Shown: positions 33,685 to 44,313 of the stretch, piece by piece
Layout of the letters: each line of letters starts with the position of its first letter
Numbering within the stretch: the first letter of the stretch is position 1
NCBI RefSeq assembly: GCF_035325945.1
Contig: NZ_DAOKYX010000005.1
Coordinates: 67,329 to 131,328, forward strand
Length of the DNA stretch: 64,000 nucleotides
Origin: Parvibaculum sp035325945
GTDB taxonomy: Bacteria; Pseudomonadota; Alphaproteobacteria; Parvibaculales; Parvibaculaceae
Reading direction: 5' to 3'
Translations under genes and position numbers: made by a program
The notes under the pieces: model-generated
Seen by the model: only the letters and a program-made list of their open reading frames with translations
Databases searched by the model: none
Told to the model about the DNA's origin: nothing

Positions 33685-35667
33685 TCACTCCGCAGGCGCG
33701 GCCGAGAGGCGCGCACGGGCCCTGGCGGGCGCCCCGACCCTGTAGCGCCGGTCGGTGAGCGAGACGATGCCGCCAAACGCCATGATGATCGCGCCGGCCC
33801 AGATCCAGGGCGCAAAGCTGTTCTCATAGGCTCGGATCGTCCAGGCGCCCTTCCCGTTATTCTCGCCGATGACGATATAGAGGTCCGAGAAGCCCGTCGT
33901 GCGAATGGCGGCTTCCGTCTTCTCCTGCCGCTCGACGGGGAAGTTCCGCTTCTCCGGCATCATATAGGCGATGTGGCGGCCGTCGCGCTTGACGTTCACG
34001 ACGCCGACGAGCGCCTGATAGTTCGGCCCCTCGCGCATACCCACCTTGTCGAGGGTGAGAGTATATCCCGCCAGCTCCGCGCTCTGCCCGACCTCGAGGG
34101 CCGTCACCAGTTCCTGCCGCCAGGCCGTCATGCCGACGATCCCGGCAACGACGATGCCGAGCCCGCCATGTGCGAGAGCCATGCCCCAGGACGCCCGGGG
34201 CTGGCGACGCGCCTTGCGCCAGCTCTCGCCGAGCGGCACCGAGAAGAGGCCGATACGCCAGGCGACCTCGAAGAAGGCGCCCGCGACGAGCCATGTGGCA
34301 AGCGCCATGCCGAGGGCCGCGAGCCACGGGCCCTTGCTGCGGAAGGCCAGAATAAGCACGGCAACGATGAGCGCGGCCGCCGCCGCCCCCATCAGACGCT
34401 CGGTCGCCGCCACAAGGTCGGAGCGCTTCCATTTGAGCAGCGGCCCCAATGGCACAAGACAAAGAAGCGGAATGATCAGCGGCACGAAGGTCAGGTTGAA
34501 GAAGGGCGCGCCCACCGTGATCTTCGGCCCACCCAGCGCATCGAGAAACAGCGGGTAGAGCGTGCCGATGAAGACGGCCGCCGTCGCCGCGGCGAGCAGA
34601 AGGTTGTTCACCACCAGCGCGCCTTCGCGGCTCAAAGGGGCGAAGAGCCCTTCGGCCTTCAGTACGGGCGCGCGCCAGCCATAGAGCAACAGCGCGCCGC
34701 CCACGAAGAAGAAGATGATGCCGAGAATGACGACGCCGCGCGAGGGATCGTTGGCGAAGGCGTGGACCGAATTCAGCACGCCCGAGCGGACAAGGAAGGT
34801 GCCGATGAGCGACAGCGAGAAGGCGAAGATCGCAAGCAGGATGGTCCAGCTTTTGAGCGCGCCGCGCTTTTCCGCAACGATCGCGGAATGGAGCAGCGCC
34901 GTCGCGACGAGCCACGGCATGAGCGAGGCGTTCTCGACCGGATCCCAGAACCAGAAGCCGCCCCAGCCGAGCGTGTAATAGGCCCACCAGGAGCCGACCG
35001 CGATGCCGAGCGTCAGCGCCAGCCACGCGCCGAGCGTCCAGGGCCGCACCCATCGCGCCCAGCTCGCATCGACCCTGCCTTCGATGAGCGCCGCGATGGC
35101 GAAGGAGAAGGCCATGGAAAGCCCGACATAGCCCGCATAGAGGAATGGCGGGTGAAGGGCGAGAGCCGGGTCCTGAAGCAGCGGATTGAGGCCGCTGCCT
35201 TCGAAGGGCGCCGGATCGAGGCGGGCAAACGGGTTCGAGGTGAAGAGAATGAAGGCGAGAAAGGCGACACCGATCGAGGCCTGCACGGAGAGAACGCGCG
35301 CGCGCAAAGCCTCGGGCAGATTGCCGCCGAACAGCGCAACCAGCGCCCCGTAAAGAGCGAGGATCAGCACCCAGAGGACCATCGAGCCCTCATGGTTCCC
35401 CCATACGCCACTTATCTTGTAGATGAGCGGTTTTGCCGTATGCGAATTCTCGGCGACGACCTTCACCGAGAAGTCGGAGGTGAGATAGGCGTGGAGTAGA
35501 ACGGCGAAGACGATGGCAAGCAGCGTGAACTGAACCAACGCCGCCGGCCGCGCAATGGCCATGAGGCCGCTGTCGCCGCGCTGCGCGCCCACCATCGGCA
35601 CGATCATCTGCACAAGGGCGACGGCAAGCGCGAGAACGAGCGCGAAATGGCCGAGTTCAACGATCAT
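33685..35667 (-). CDS. ccmF: Cytochrome c haem lyase subunit CcmF
   Basis: 660-residue polytopic inner-membrane protein that joins haem from CcmE to apocytochrome c. The haem-handling tryptophan-rich WWD region is visible as WAYYTLGWGGFWFWDPVENASLMPWL, and the early conserved WGNHEGSMVLWVL block is present. Many hydrophobic segments and conserved His residues fit the family. The ATG at 35667 overlaps the ccmE stop (35664-35666), indicating coupling; it is followed four bases later by ccmH. The 612-codon plus-strand frame across this gene is an antisense artefact of G+C-rich codon usage. Confidence 0.96.
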   Translation of the reverse strand: MIVELGHFALVLALAVALVQMIVPMVGAQRGDSGLMAIARPAALVQFTLLAIVFAVLLHAYLTSDFSVKVVAENSHTAKPLIYKISGVWGNHEGSMVLWVLILALYGALVALFGGNLPEALRARVLSVQASIGVAFLAFILFTSNPFARLDPAPFEGSGLNPLLQDPALALHPPFLYAGYVGLSMAFSFAIAALIEGRVDASWARWVRPWTLGAWLALTLGIAVGSWWAYYTLGWGGFWFWDPVENASLMPWLVATALLHSAIVAEKRGALKSWTILLAIFAFSLSLIGTFLVRSGVLNSVHAFANDPSRGVVILGIIFFFVGGALLLYGWRAPVLKAEGLFAPLSREGALVVNNLLLAAATAAVFIGTLYPLFLDALGGPKITVGAPFFNLTFVPLIIPLLCLVPLGPLLKWKRSDLVAATERLMGAAAAALIVAVLILAFRSKGPWLAALGMALATWLVAGAFFEVAWRIGLFSVPLGESWRKARRQPRASWGMALAHGGLGIVVAGIVGMTAWRQELVTALEVGQSAELAGYTLTLDKVGMREGPNYQALVGVVNVKRDGRHIAYMMPEKRNFPVERQEKTEAAIRTTGFSDLYIVIGENNGKGAWTIRAYENSFAPWIWAGAIIMAFGGIVSLTDRRYRVGAPARARARLSAAPAE

Positions 35668-36134
35668 CTTGTGGTGCCTTCAGCCTTCTCGTCCTTGATC
35701 TCGCCTTCTTCCCAGCGGCCCGATGCCTTCAAGGCATTGGCGACTTCGGGCGGCATGTATTTCTCATCGTGCTTGGCAAGAACCGAGTCGGCAACGAAAA
35801 CGCCGTCCGGCCCCATCACACCTTCGGCAACGACGCCCTGCCCCTCGCGGAAGAGATCGGGCAAAACGCCGGTATAGGTCACCCGCCGCTTCGTCTGGAG
35901 GTCCGTCACCTCGAAAGCGATGGTCGCGGGGCCAGTATGCTCCACCGAACCGTTCTCGACGAGGCCGCCAAGGCGGAATCTCGTGCCGGGCTCGATCCCC
36001 TTTTCCACAATTTCTGTAGGGCTATAAAAGAAAACGATGTTGTCGCGCATGGCGAAGAGCACCAGCGCGACGGCCACTCCGAGAATTCCAAGACCGGCGG
36101 CAATGAAAGCGGCGCGGCGCTGCTTGCGCGTCAT
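35664..36134 (-). CDS. ccmE: Haem chaperone CcmE
   Basis: 156-residue periplasmic haem chaperone anchored by one N-terminal membrane segment (about residues 9-28). The OB-fold core includes FRLGGLVENGSVEH, and the covalent haem-binding His122 and Tyr126 lie in LAKHDEKYMPPEV. A flexible acidic C-terminus follows. GGGGA precedes the ATG at 36134. It overlaps ccmF by 4 bases. The usual neighbours ccmA, B, C and D are not here and must be elsewhere in the genome. Confidence 0.96.
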   Translation of the reverse strand: MTRKQRRAAFIAAGLGILGVAVALVLFAMRDNIVFFYSPTEIVEKGIEPGTRFRLGGLVENGSVEHTGPATIAFEVTDLQTKRRVTYTGVLPDLFREGQGVVAEGVMGPDGVFVADSVLAKHDEKYMPPEVANALKASGRWEEGEIKDEKAEGTTR

Positions 36135-36354
36135 GCTCGTCCCCGTACTTACGCCTCACCAGAGCGCGATCCGCATGGTGGCGGCGGTTTTACGACAAGA
36201 TCGCGCTCAAACCAATCAATCCGGCGCATGAATTGATGCGGAGAGCTTGCAACTTTCCGGCAGAGGCTCCGAGGCGTCCATTTGCCGCGGAAGATATAGC
36301 CGGACGCGCCCCGCCGAAAACGCCAAATGGTCGCGGAAGCCCGGCGCCCCCACC

Positions 36355-37260
36355 TCAAAGCCCGAGATGACCCCGCGTCGCCGGTCCTGCGATGCCATCG
36401 GCGGCGATGCCCCGGTCCATCTGAAAGGCTCTCAGCATGCGGTCGAGCCCTTCGTCGAAAACGCCGTCCTGATCGGCCGTGAACCCTTCCCGCGCGAGAG
36501 CCTGCCGCAAGGCGCACACATCCTCTCCGGTCATGGGCGGATGCGTCAGGCGCAGATTGCGCGCTGCCGCACCGCCGGAGAGCGCGGCGCGATCCACCGC
36601 CACGCCGCAAACCGTGAAGGGGAGATCGAGCGGCCAGTTTTCCGCCGCGATGAGCGTGCCAAAGGCATCCATTCGATAAACCGTGCGCTGAAGAAGCCCA
36701 TTGCTGTGCTTGGCGAGCCAGTTCCGCCGCTCGCTCACATAGGCTTCGACCCATTTCCTTTCGCCGAGCGCCGCGGGCCCGCCATGTCTGGCGGCCGTCC
36801 TGTCGCGCATCGCGCTCCACGAGCCGTGGACGAAGCCGTCATAGACGATCGCCGTGCCGAGGGCGGTGGCGAAGCCGAGTGCGGAGACCGCGCGCGTGGC
36901 CGGCTCCCAAAAGGCGCGGTCGAAGAAGGAATCCTGCGCGACCCGCATGGCGGGGTCGCTGCCCGCCTGCCGGAGAAGCGCGTGAAAGGTCCGGTCGTGG
37001 TCGAGCGTGAGGTCGAGCGCCGCAAGACGCGGCAGATAGGGCTTCAGTGCCCGCCCGTAAGCGGCTTCCGCCATTTCGCAATATGACTTGATGAGGAGAT
37101 AGAGATTGCCGCTTGCCAGCGTTGTCTGCGAGCGCCCGTAAGTGAGATGGCCGGGATCGCCCGGCGCCAGCGTCAGGCGCGCATGGTCGCCCTGTGCGCG
37201 GCCCGTCTCGAAGATGTTGACGATTGCCTGCGCCGCCTGCTTCTGAAGTTCCGACAGCAT
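36355..37260 (-). CDS. Chitosanase-like (GH46-type) domain with C-terminal peptidoglycan-binding domain
   Basis: 301-residue protein. The N-terminal part (IVNIFETG...GDPGHLTYGRSQTTLASGNLYLLIKSYC) resembles GH46 chitosanases: Glu18 in IFETG and Asp35 in GDPGHLTYG occupy the positions and spacing of the two catalytic acids in that family. The C-terminus (LRQALAREGFTADQDGVFDEGLDRMLRAFQ...GIAADGIAGPATRGHLGL) is a peptidoglycan-binding type 1 domain. No signal peptide is obvious, so export would need another route. A perfect AGGAGG precedes the ATG at 37260. The gene is inserted between ccmI (55 bases upstream) and ccmE in the same direction. It probably acts on cell-wall glycan; substrate unproven. 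Confidence 0.72.
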   Translation of the reverse strand: MLSELQKQAAQAIVNIFETGRAQGDHARLTLAPGDPGHLTYGRSQTTLASGNLYLLIKSYCEMAEAAYGRALKPYLPRLAALDLTLDHDRTFHALLRQAGSDPAMRVAQDSFFDRAFWEPATRAVSALGFATALGTAIVYDGFVHGSWSAMRDRTAARHGGPAALGERKWVEAYVSERRNWLAKHSNGLLQRTVYRMDAFGTLIAAENWPLDLPFTVCGVAVDRAALSGGAAARNLRLTHPPMTGEDVCALRQALAREGFTADQDGVFDEGLDRMLRAFQMDRGIAADGIAGPATRGHLGL

Positions 37261-37315
37261 TTCCGCCTCCTGTCCAGCCGATCAGCCATTCTGGCGCGGC
37301 GGTCAGGAGCGGGGG

Positions 37316-38431
37316 TTACTTCGTGGGCAGAGCTTTCTCGGCTTCGTCGAGGCTCGCAAGCGCCGATGCGTCAGCGGCGAAGGCCTTGCGCGCGCGAGCA
37401 AGCGCGGCATCGGCCTCGACCCGCTTGCCGAGCACGCCATAGGCGCGGATGAGGCGCAGCCAGCCGGGCAAATCGTTGGGCGCTTCCTCGAGGCGCGCGG
37501 CGAGATTGGAGACCATGCCTTCGATCATCTCCTGGCGGGCCTCTGGCGACATTTGCGCTGCCGCGCCGACCTGTTCGGCGCTCGGTCCCGGCGCCGCCTG
37601 CCCCGGATTTTCGAGCGCGGCGAGTTCGGCCTCGACGCTCCGCCGCCAGGATGCGTCGGCGGAGGCAGATGCAAGGAGCGCCTTCCAGCGCTTGATCGCG
37701 GCGTCCTTCTTGCCGTCCTCGATCTCGGCGAGGCCGAGATAATACTGGGTGCGGGGCTCACGAGGGTCGAGCGCGGCCGCGCGCACGAAATCCTGTCGCG
37801 CCGCCGGCACGACGACGCCGCCCGCCTCGAGCACCGCCGCTTCGCCACGCGCCGCAAGACGGCCCGCATTCTCGCCGCCAAGGGCGATGGCCCTGCTCCA
37901 CGCGGCCTTGGCTTCGGCATATTTCTGCTGGCGGATATAGGCGGGCGCGAGCACCTCCCAGCCGCGAAGGTCCTGCGGGTCCTCTTTCAGATGCTGCTCG
38001 ACGCGCAACACCAGTGCCTCGAGCGGCAACTGCTCGACGGGAGCGGACATGCGCGCCTTGAAGGGTTGATCGGGAAGTTCGGGCGAACCCAGCATGAGAT
38101 AAGTCACGAGCGCGAAGGCCGGAACGGTGATGATGACCGCCATGGCCATGAATTTCCCGGTCAGGGCGCGTCCGCCGCCGCGTGCCGCCTTCCTTTTCTC
38201 GACCCCGTCAGCCGCCGCGATCAGACGCCGCGACACCTCGACCTTTGCCGCCTCGGCTTCCGCAGGCTCAAGCACGCCGCGCTCCAGATCGCGCGAGATT
38301 TCCGCGAGCTGATCCTTGTAGAGGTCGACTTCCTGGCGGCCGAAATCCGCCTCCATGCGGCGGGTGAGCGGGCGAAGTATGGCGACGATCACCGCCGCCG
38401 TCATCGCGGCGAAGAACAGCCAGAGCAGCAT
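37316..38431 (-). CDS. ccmI: Cytochrome c biogenesis protein CcmI (CycH)
   Basis: 371-residue apocytochrome c chaperone. Two membrane segments (MLLWLFFAAMTAAVIVAIL and FMAMAVIITVPAFALVTYLML) flank a cytoplasmic leucine-zipper-like loop with YKDQLAEISRDLERGVLEPAEAEAAKVEVSRRLI, the hallmark of CcmI. A periplasmic TPR domain follows, with repeats such as GWEVLAPAYIRQQKYAEAKAAWSRAI. It binds the C-terminus of apocytochrome c and delivers it to CcmFH. The ATG at 38431 starts the first membrane segment and has only a weak ribosome-binding site; an in-frame TTG a few codons upstream is possible. It heads the ccm cluster here. Confidence 0.93.
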   Translation of the reverse strand: MLLWLFFAAMTAAVIVAILRPLTRRMEADFGRQEVDLYKDQLAEISRDLERGVLEPAEAEAAKVEVSRRLIAAADGVEKRKAARGGGRALTGKFMAMAVIITVPAFALVTYLMLGSPELPDQPFKARMSAPVEQLPLEALVLRVEQHLKEDPQDLRGWEVLAPAYIRQQKYAEAKAAWSRAIALGGENAGRLAARGEAAVLEAGGVVVPAARQDFVRAAALDPREPRTQYYLGLAEIEDGKKDAAIKRWKALLASASADASWRRSVEAELAALENPGQAAPGPSAEQVGAAAQMSPEARQEMIEGMVSNLAARLEEAPNDLPGWLRLIRAYGVLGKRVEADAALARARKAFAADASALASLDEAEKALPTK

Positions 38432-38571
38432 TTCTGAGACATTTTCAGACAAGGATGACCGCCTCCGGGCTGAAGCCCGGCGCGGGCCGCCCAAAATTCG
38501 ATGCCTTTGTATAGAGGTTCGGCCGAAAAGCTCAAAGCGCCCTGGCGCCGCAGGCCGGTCATCGGCGCGGT

Positions 38572-39888
38572 TCAGGCCATGAAGCGCTGACGCGCCGAGA
38601 GGGCAAGGCCGGTCGCCACGGAGGTGAGTTCGCCGCCACCCGCGAGCCTTTCGGCACCGAAGCGTTCGGCGAAGAGCGCCCGCACGGCCGGGATGAAGGA
38701 CGAGCCACCGGTCAGGAACACGCGGTCGACCTTTTCGGCGGCGATGCCCGAGCTCTCCATCAACCCGTCGACACAAGCTGCGATATCGGCAAGCTCCGGC
38801 GCGATCCAGCGCTCGAAATCGGCGCGCGCAATCCTCGTCTCTATATCGATAGGACCGTTCCTGAAGGTCAGGCCGGTTTCAGGCTCGGCTGAGAGCCTCA
38901 CCTTCGCGGCCTCGACTGCGCGATACATGTCGAAGCCCTTGTTCTCGGAGATGAGATAGCTGAGCGCCTCGATCATTGCGCGCGCGTCGGCCCCCGAGAG
39001 GATTTCCTCGAGCATCTTCCGGGTCTTGTAGGTGTTGATGAAGCTCAACTGGTGCCAGCGCTTCAGGCTGTCATATAGCCAGGCCGGCATGGGCAGCACC
39101 TTTCCGCCGGTGCTCGCATAGGACGAGTTGCGGCCGAGCTTCGGCGCAATGCAATTCTCGACGATCCGCGCATCGAAAGCGTCGCCTGCCAGCCCGACGC
39201 CCGAAACTCCGATGATCGTCTCCGCGCGATCCCTGATGCGCCGGAAGCCCGGCCCGACATGCAGAAGGCAGAAATCGCTCGTGCCGCCACCGAAATCGCC
39301 GATGAGCACAAGCTCGTCGCGCTCGAGGCTGGCTTCATAGGCATAGGCCGCCGCAACCGGCTCGAACTCGAAATGCACATCGGGGAGCCCCGCGCCCTTG
39401 AGCGCAGCGAGGAGCCTGGTCACGGCGAAATCATCCGCCTCCGCCCGCGCTTCCCCGAAGCTGTTTCTCACGAAACGCGCCGGCCGCCCGACGACAACGG
39501 GCGACGCCTTCAGCTTCCCGATGAGATCATCCGCCAGCGGCGCCGCATCGATCATGCGTGCGACGACGAAGCCGATCAGGTTCTCGAGCGAGTAGCGGCT
39601 CCCATAAATGTTGGTTGAGGAGAAATCGGGGTTTGCCAGATAGGATTTGATCGACTGGATCAGACGCCCTTCCGAGCCCGGCTCGAGATAGGCATCGATC
39701 GCGGCGGGGCCTGCAGAGGCTTGTGGTCTGCCGTTCCGGTCCCGTTCATTCGCGTCGAAATAGAGAATGGAGCGGAAGGTCTGGAATTCCGCTCCGTCGT
39801 GAACCAGCGGCACGAGGCCCGCCGGTCCTTCGGCCGGCGCCAGCGCGAGCGCGCTGTTCGTCGTGCCGAAATCGAGGCCGATAAACAT
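38572..39888 (-). CDS. yegD: Hsp70-like protein, YegD type
   Basis: 438-residue protein with only the actin/Hsp70-fold nucleotide-binding region. It has the phosphate-1 loop MFIGLDFGTTNSALA at the N-terminus, phosphate-2 VLIGDFGGGTSDFC, and the adenosine motif VFLTGGSSFIPAVRALF. A DnaK substrate-binding domain is lacking, as in E. coli YegD. The ATG at 39888 is preceded by GAGGTGAA; the longer upstream frame is not supported. No DnaJ or GrpE gene is nearby. The role is unknown; a chaperone-like or regulatory ATPase is likely. Confidence 0.87.
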   Translation of the reverse strand: MFIGLDFGTTNSALALAPAEGPAGLVPLVHDGAEFQTFRSILYFDANERDRNGRPQASAGPAAIDAYLEPGSEGRLIQSIKSYLANPDFSSTNIYGSRYSLENLIGFVVARMIDAAPLADDLIGKLKASPVVVGRPARFVRNSFGEARAEADDFAVTRLLAALKGAGLPDVHFEFEPVAAAYAYEASLERDELVLIGDFGGGTSDFCLLHVGPGFRRIRDRAETIIGVSGVGLAGDAFDARIVENCIAPKLGRNSSYASTGGKVLPMPAWLYDSLKRWHQLSFINTYKTRKMLEEILSGADARAMIEALSYLISENKGFDMYRAVEAAKVRLSAEPETGLTFRNGPIDIETRIARADFERWIAPELADIAACVDGLMESSGIAAEKVDRVFLTGGSSFIPAVRALFAERFGAERLAGGGELTSVATGLALSARQRFMA

Positions 39889-40033
39889 GGGTTCACCTCG
39901 CATTCGTCTGACGGGCGAGGAAGGGGCCCCGCGCCGGTCACGGCAATGCACAAGAGGAATACTGTCGCGAAAAGGCGGCGGTTCTATCCCGGCGCGGCGG
40001 CGCTGTCCAGCAGCAAAGGTGCGCGGCCCGCGC

Positions 40034-41902
<1,869 letters not shown>

Positions 41903-42064
41903 GTGTCGCCTGCCCAACGCGGCGGCAACTCTAGGGATAAAGCCTAAACAAATGGCAAAATTCCTGTTTCAAGGCGGGACTTTCATCAGCGCGCCGTGCC
42001 GCTTATCGTGCCCGCAGACCAAGGCCCGATCGAAAAAGGGCCGCTCAGGGATCAGGAGACGAAA

Positions 42065-43285
42065 ATGACGGCGCAAGGTGAAGGCGGTGGCATCCTCAGC
42101 GGTATCAGGGTGCTTGATTTCGGCAGGTACATCGCCGGGCCCTATTGCGCCGCGCTGCTGGGCGACCTCGGCGCCGAGGTCATCCGCATCGAGAAGCGCG
42201 AGGGCAGCGAGGACCGTTTCGTGCAGCCCATCGTTCCCGGCGCCGCTTCGAGCGAAGGCGGCGAAGGCGCTATGTTCCTTCAGATGAACCGCAACAAGCT
42301 CGGCCTGACGCTCGATCCCATGACCGAAACCGGGCGCGGCATAGTCAAGCGGCTGGTGGCGACGGCGGATGTGGTGGTCGCCAACCTGCCCCCCTCCACG
42401 CTTTCGGCGATGGGTCTCGACTATGAAAGCCTTTGCGCGGTCAAGCCGGACATCATCCTCACCACCGTTTCGGCTTTCGGGCATGGCGGACCCTATAGCG
42501 AGCGAACGGGCTTCGACGGCGTCGCGCAGTCCATGGTCGGCGCGGCCTATCTCACCGGCCATCCCGACGAGCCCGTGAAGAGCTACGCCCCGTGGGTCGA
42601 TTTCGGAACGGCGTCGCTCGCCGCCTTCGGCACGCTCGCCGCATTGATGGAGCGGGCGCGCTCTGGCAAGGGGCAGGTCGTCGAGGGCGCGCTCCTTTCC
42701 ACGGCGCTCGCCTATTTCAACTTCCATCTGATCGAGCAGGATCTGCGCAAGATCAACCGCGTCGCGATCGGCAACAAAAGTCCTTACGCGGGCCCCGCCG
42801 ACATCGTGCGGACGAAGGATGGCTGGATTCTCGTGCAGGTCATCGGCGCGCCGCTCTTCAAGCGCTGGGCAAAGCTCATGGGCGAGGACCACTGGCTTTC
42901 CGATCCGCGCTTCAAGGATGACAGTTCACGCGGCGACCATGGCGTCATCCTGTCGGAGCGGACGGCGCGCTGGGCCGAGAGCCGGACGACCGAAGATGCG
43001 CTTGCCGAACTCGAGAAGGCGCGCATTCCCGCGGGTCCGGTGCTCTCTCCCCAGCAGGCGCTCGACGATCCGCATATCAATGCCATGCAATATCTCCACC
43101 CCCTTGCCTTTCCTGGAATGCCGAAGCCCGCGCCGGTGATGGAAACGCCGGTGCGCCTGTCGCGTTCGCCCGGCACGCTGCGGGGCCGCGCGCCGCTTCT
43201 CGGCGAGCACACGGATGAGATCCTTGCCGCCCTCGGCTATGGGCCAGCGGAGATCGAAAAATTCCGCGGCGAAGGTGTGGTGTGA
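42065..43285 (+). CDS. CaiB/BaiF family (class III) CoA transferase
   Basis: 406-residue enzyme expected to move CoA between an acyl-CoA and a free carboxylic acid. The N-terminal VLDFGRYIAGPYCAALLGDLGAEVIRIEK and the GGPYSERTGFDGVAQSMVGAAYLTG block (with the active-site Asp that forms the acyl-anhydride) are clear. AYFNFHLIEQ and a C-terminal PAPVMETPVRLSRSPG...LGEHTDEILAALGY complete the fold. The start at 42065 has a strong AGGAG; upstream in-frame codons from 41996 are not needed. It overlaps the following PLP enzyme by one base (TGATG), so both are made from one message. Substrate unknown; L-carnitine-like, formyl-CoA-like or aromatic CoA transfers all occur in the family. Confidence 0.92.
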   Translation: MTAQGEGGGILSGIRVLDFGRYIAGPYCAALLGDLGAEVIRIEKREGSEDRFVQPIVPGAASSEGGEGAMFLQMNRNKLGLTLDPMTETGRGIVKRLVATADVVVANLPPSTLSAMGLDYESLCAVKPDIILTTVSAFGHGGPYSERTGFDGVAQSMVGAAYLTGHPDEPVKSYAPWVDFGTASLAAFGTLAALMERARSGKGQVVEGALLSTALAYFNFHLIEQDLRKINRVAIGNKSPYAGPADIVRTKDGWILVQVIGAPLFKRWAKLMGEDHWLSDPRFKDDSSRGDHGVILSERTARWAESRTTEDALAELEKARIPAGPVLSPQQALDDPHINAMQYLHPLAFPGMPKPAPVMETPVRLSRSPGTLRGRAPLLGEHTDEILAALGYGPAEIEKFRGEGVV

Positions 43286-44307
43286 TGTCCGCGGAGTTTT
43301 CGCCCTTTCCCCGTTTCCGGCTCGCCCATTTGCCGACGCCGCTCACCGAGATGACGCAGCTTTCCCGCACCATCTCAGAGCGCGGTGCACCCTCCCCGCG
43401 CCTCTTCATCAAGCGCGACGACTGCACCGGCCTTGCAGGCGGCGGCAACAAGACGCGCAAGCTCGAATTCCTGATCGGAGAGGCCCTCGCCCAGGGCGCC
43501 GACACGATCGTGACGACCGGCGCGTTGCAATCGAACCATGCGCGCCAGACGGCCGCCGCCGCAGCAGCGGCGGGGCTTCGATCCGTGCTCGTGCTGTTCG
43601 ACATCGTGCCTTACGAGGGCAGGCTTTATCGCAGCTCCGGCAACCTGCTGATCGATGAGGTTCTCGGCGCCGAAGTCAGGATCGTGCAGCCGGGCACCGA
43701 TGCCGTCGCGGCGATCAGATCGGTCATGGCCGAGATCGAAGCCGATGGCGGCAAGCCCTATTTCGTGCCCACCGGCGGCTCCAATGCGACGGGCTCGCTC
43801 AGCTACGCGCTCGCCTATGGGGAAATCGCCGACGCTCTCGACGCGCTCGGCATCGGCAAGGCGCGCATTGTCCATGCGTCGTCGAGCGGTGGCACGCAAG
43901 GCGGCCTCATCGCGGGCGCGGCCTTGCGCGGAAAAGGCCCCGCCATTCACGGTATCAACGTCTATCGCATCGATACGAAGGCCATGGCCGACGGCATCCA
44001 CAAGCTCGCCACCGAGACGGCGAACCTTCTGCGCATCCCTGCGCCTCCAAGGGATGCGGTTCACCTCGAAGACGGATTTCTCGGCGAAGGCTACGGCATG
44101 CCGACAGCGGCCATGGTCGAGGCCGTCGAACTCGTCGCTCGAAAGGAAGGCATCCTTCTCGATCCGGTCTATACGGGAAAGGCGATGGCGGGCTTCCTCG
44201 CCCTCATTCGTGCCGGACGCTTCGCGGACGATGAGGCGCTCGTCTTCCTGCATACGGGCGGTATGCCCGGCCTTTTCGCCTATGAAGAGGAGTTTCTTCG
44301 CGCCTGA
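43285..44307 (+). CDS. PLP-dependent D-cysteine desulfhydrase / ACC deaminase family
   Basis: 340-residue fold-type II PLP enzyme. The PLP Lys is in GGGNKTRKLEFL (about residue 56), with the family's ALQSNHARQTAAAAA block and the phosphate cradle SSSGGTQGGLIAG. LLDPVYTGKAMAG and FLHTGGMPGLFAYEE at the end match D-cysteine desulfhydrases (DcyD/YedO) and 1-aminocyclopropane-1-carboxylate deaminases. Sequence alone does not separate the two. The ATG at 43285 shares a base with the stop of the CoA transferase; GAAGG lies ahead. The coupling to a CoA transferase is unusual and may mean a different amino-acid substrate. Confidence 0.86.
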   Translation: MSAEFSPFPRFRLAHLPTPLTEMTQLSRTISERGAPSPRLFIKRDDCTGLAGGGNKTRKLEFLIGEALAQGADTIVTTGALQSNHARQTAAAAAAAGLRSVLVLFDIVPYEGRLYRSSGNLLIDEVLGAEVRIVQPGTDAVAAIRSVMAEIEADGGKPYFVPTGGSNATGSLSYALAYGEIADALDALGIGKARIVHASSSGGTQGGLIAGAALRGKGPAIHGINVYRIDTKAMADGIHKLATETANLLRIPAPPRDAVHLEDGFLGEGYGMPTAAMVEAVELVARKEGILLDPVYTGKAMAGFLALIRAGRFADDEALVFLHTGGMPGLFAYEEEFLRA

Positions 44308-44313
44308 GCGCGA

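Noticed and set aside
33661..35499. 612-codon open frame on the plus strand across ccmF
   Set aside because: Highly charged, Glu/Arg-rich mirror translation of a hydrophobic membrane protein gene.
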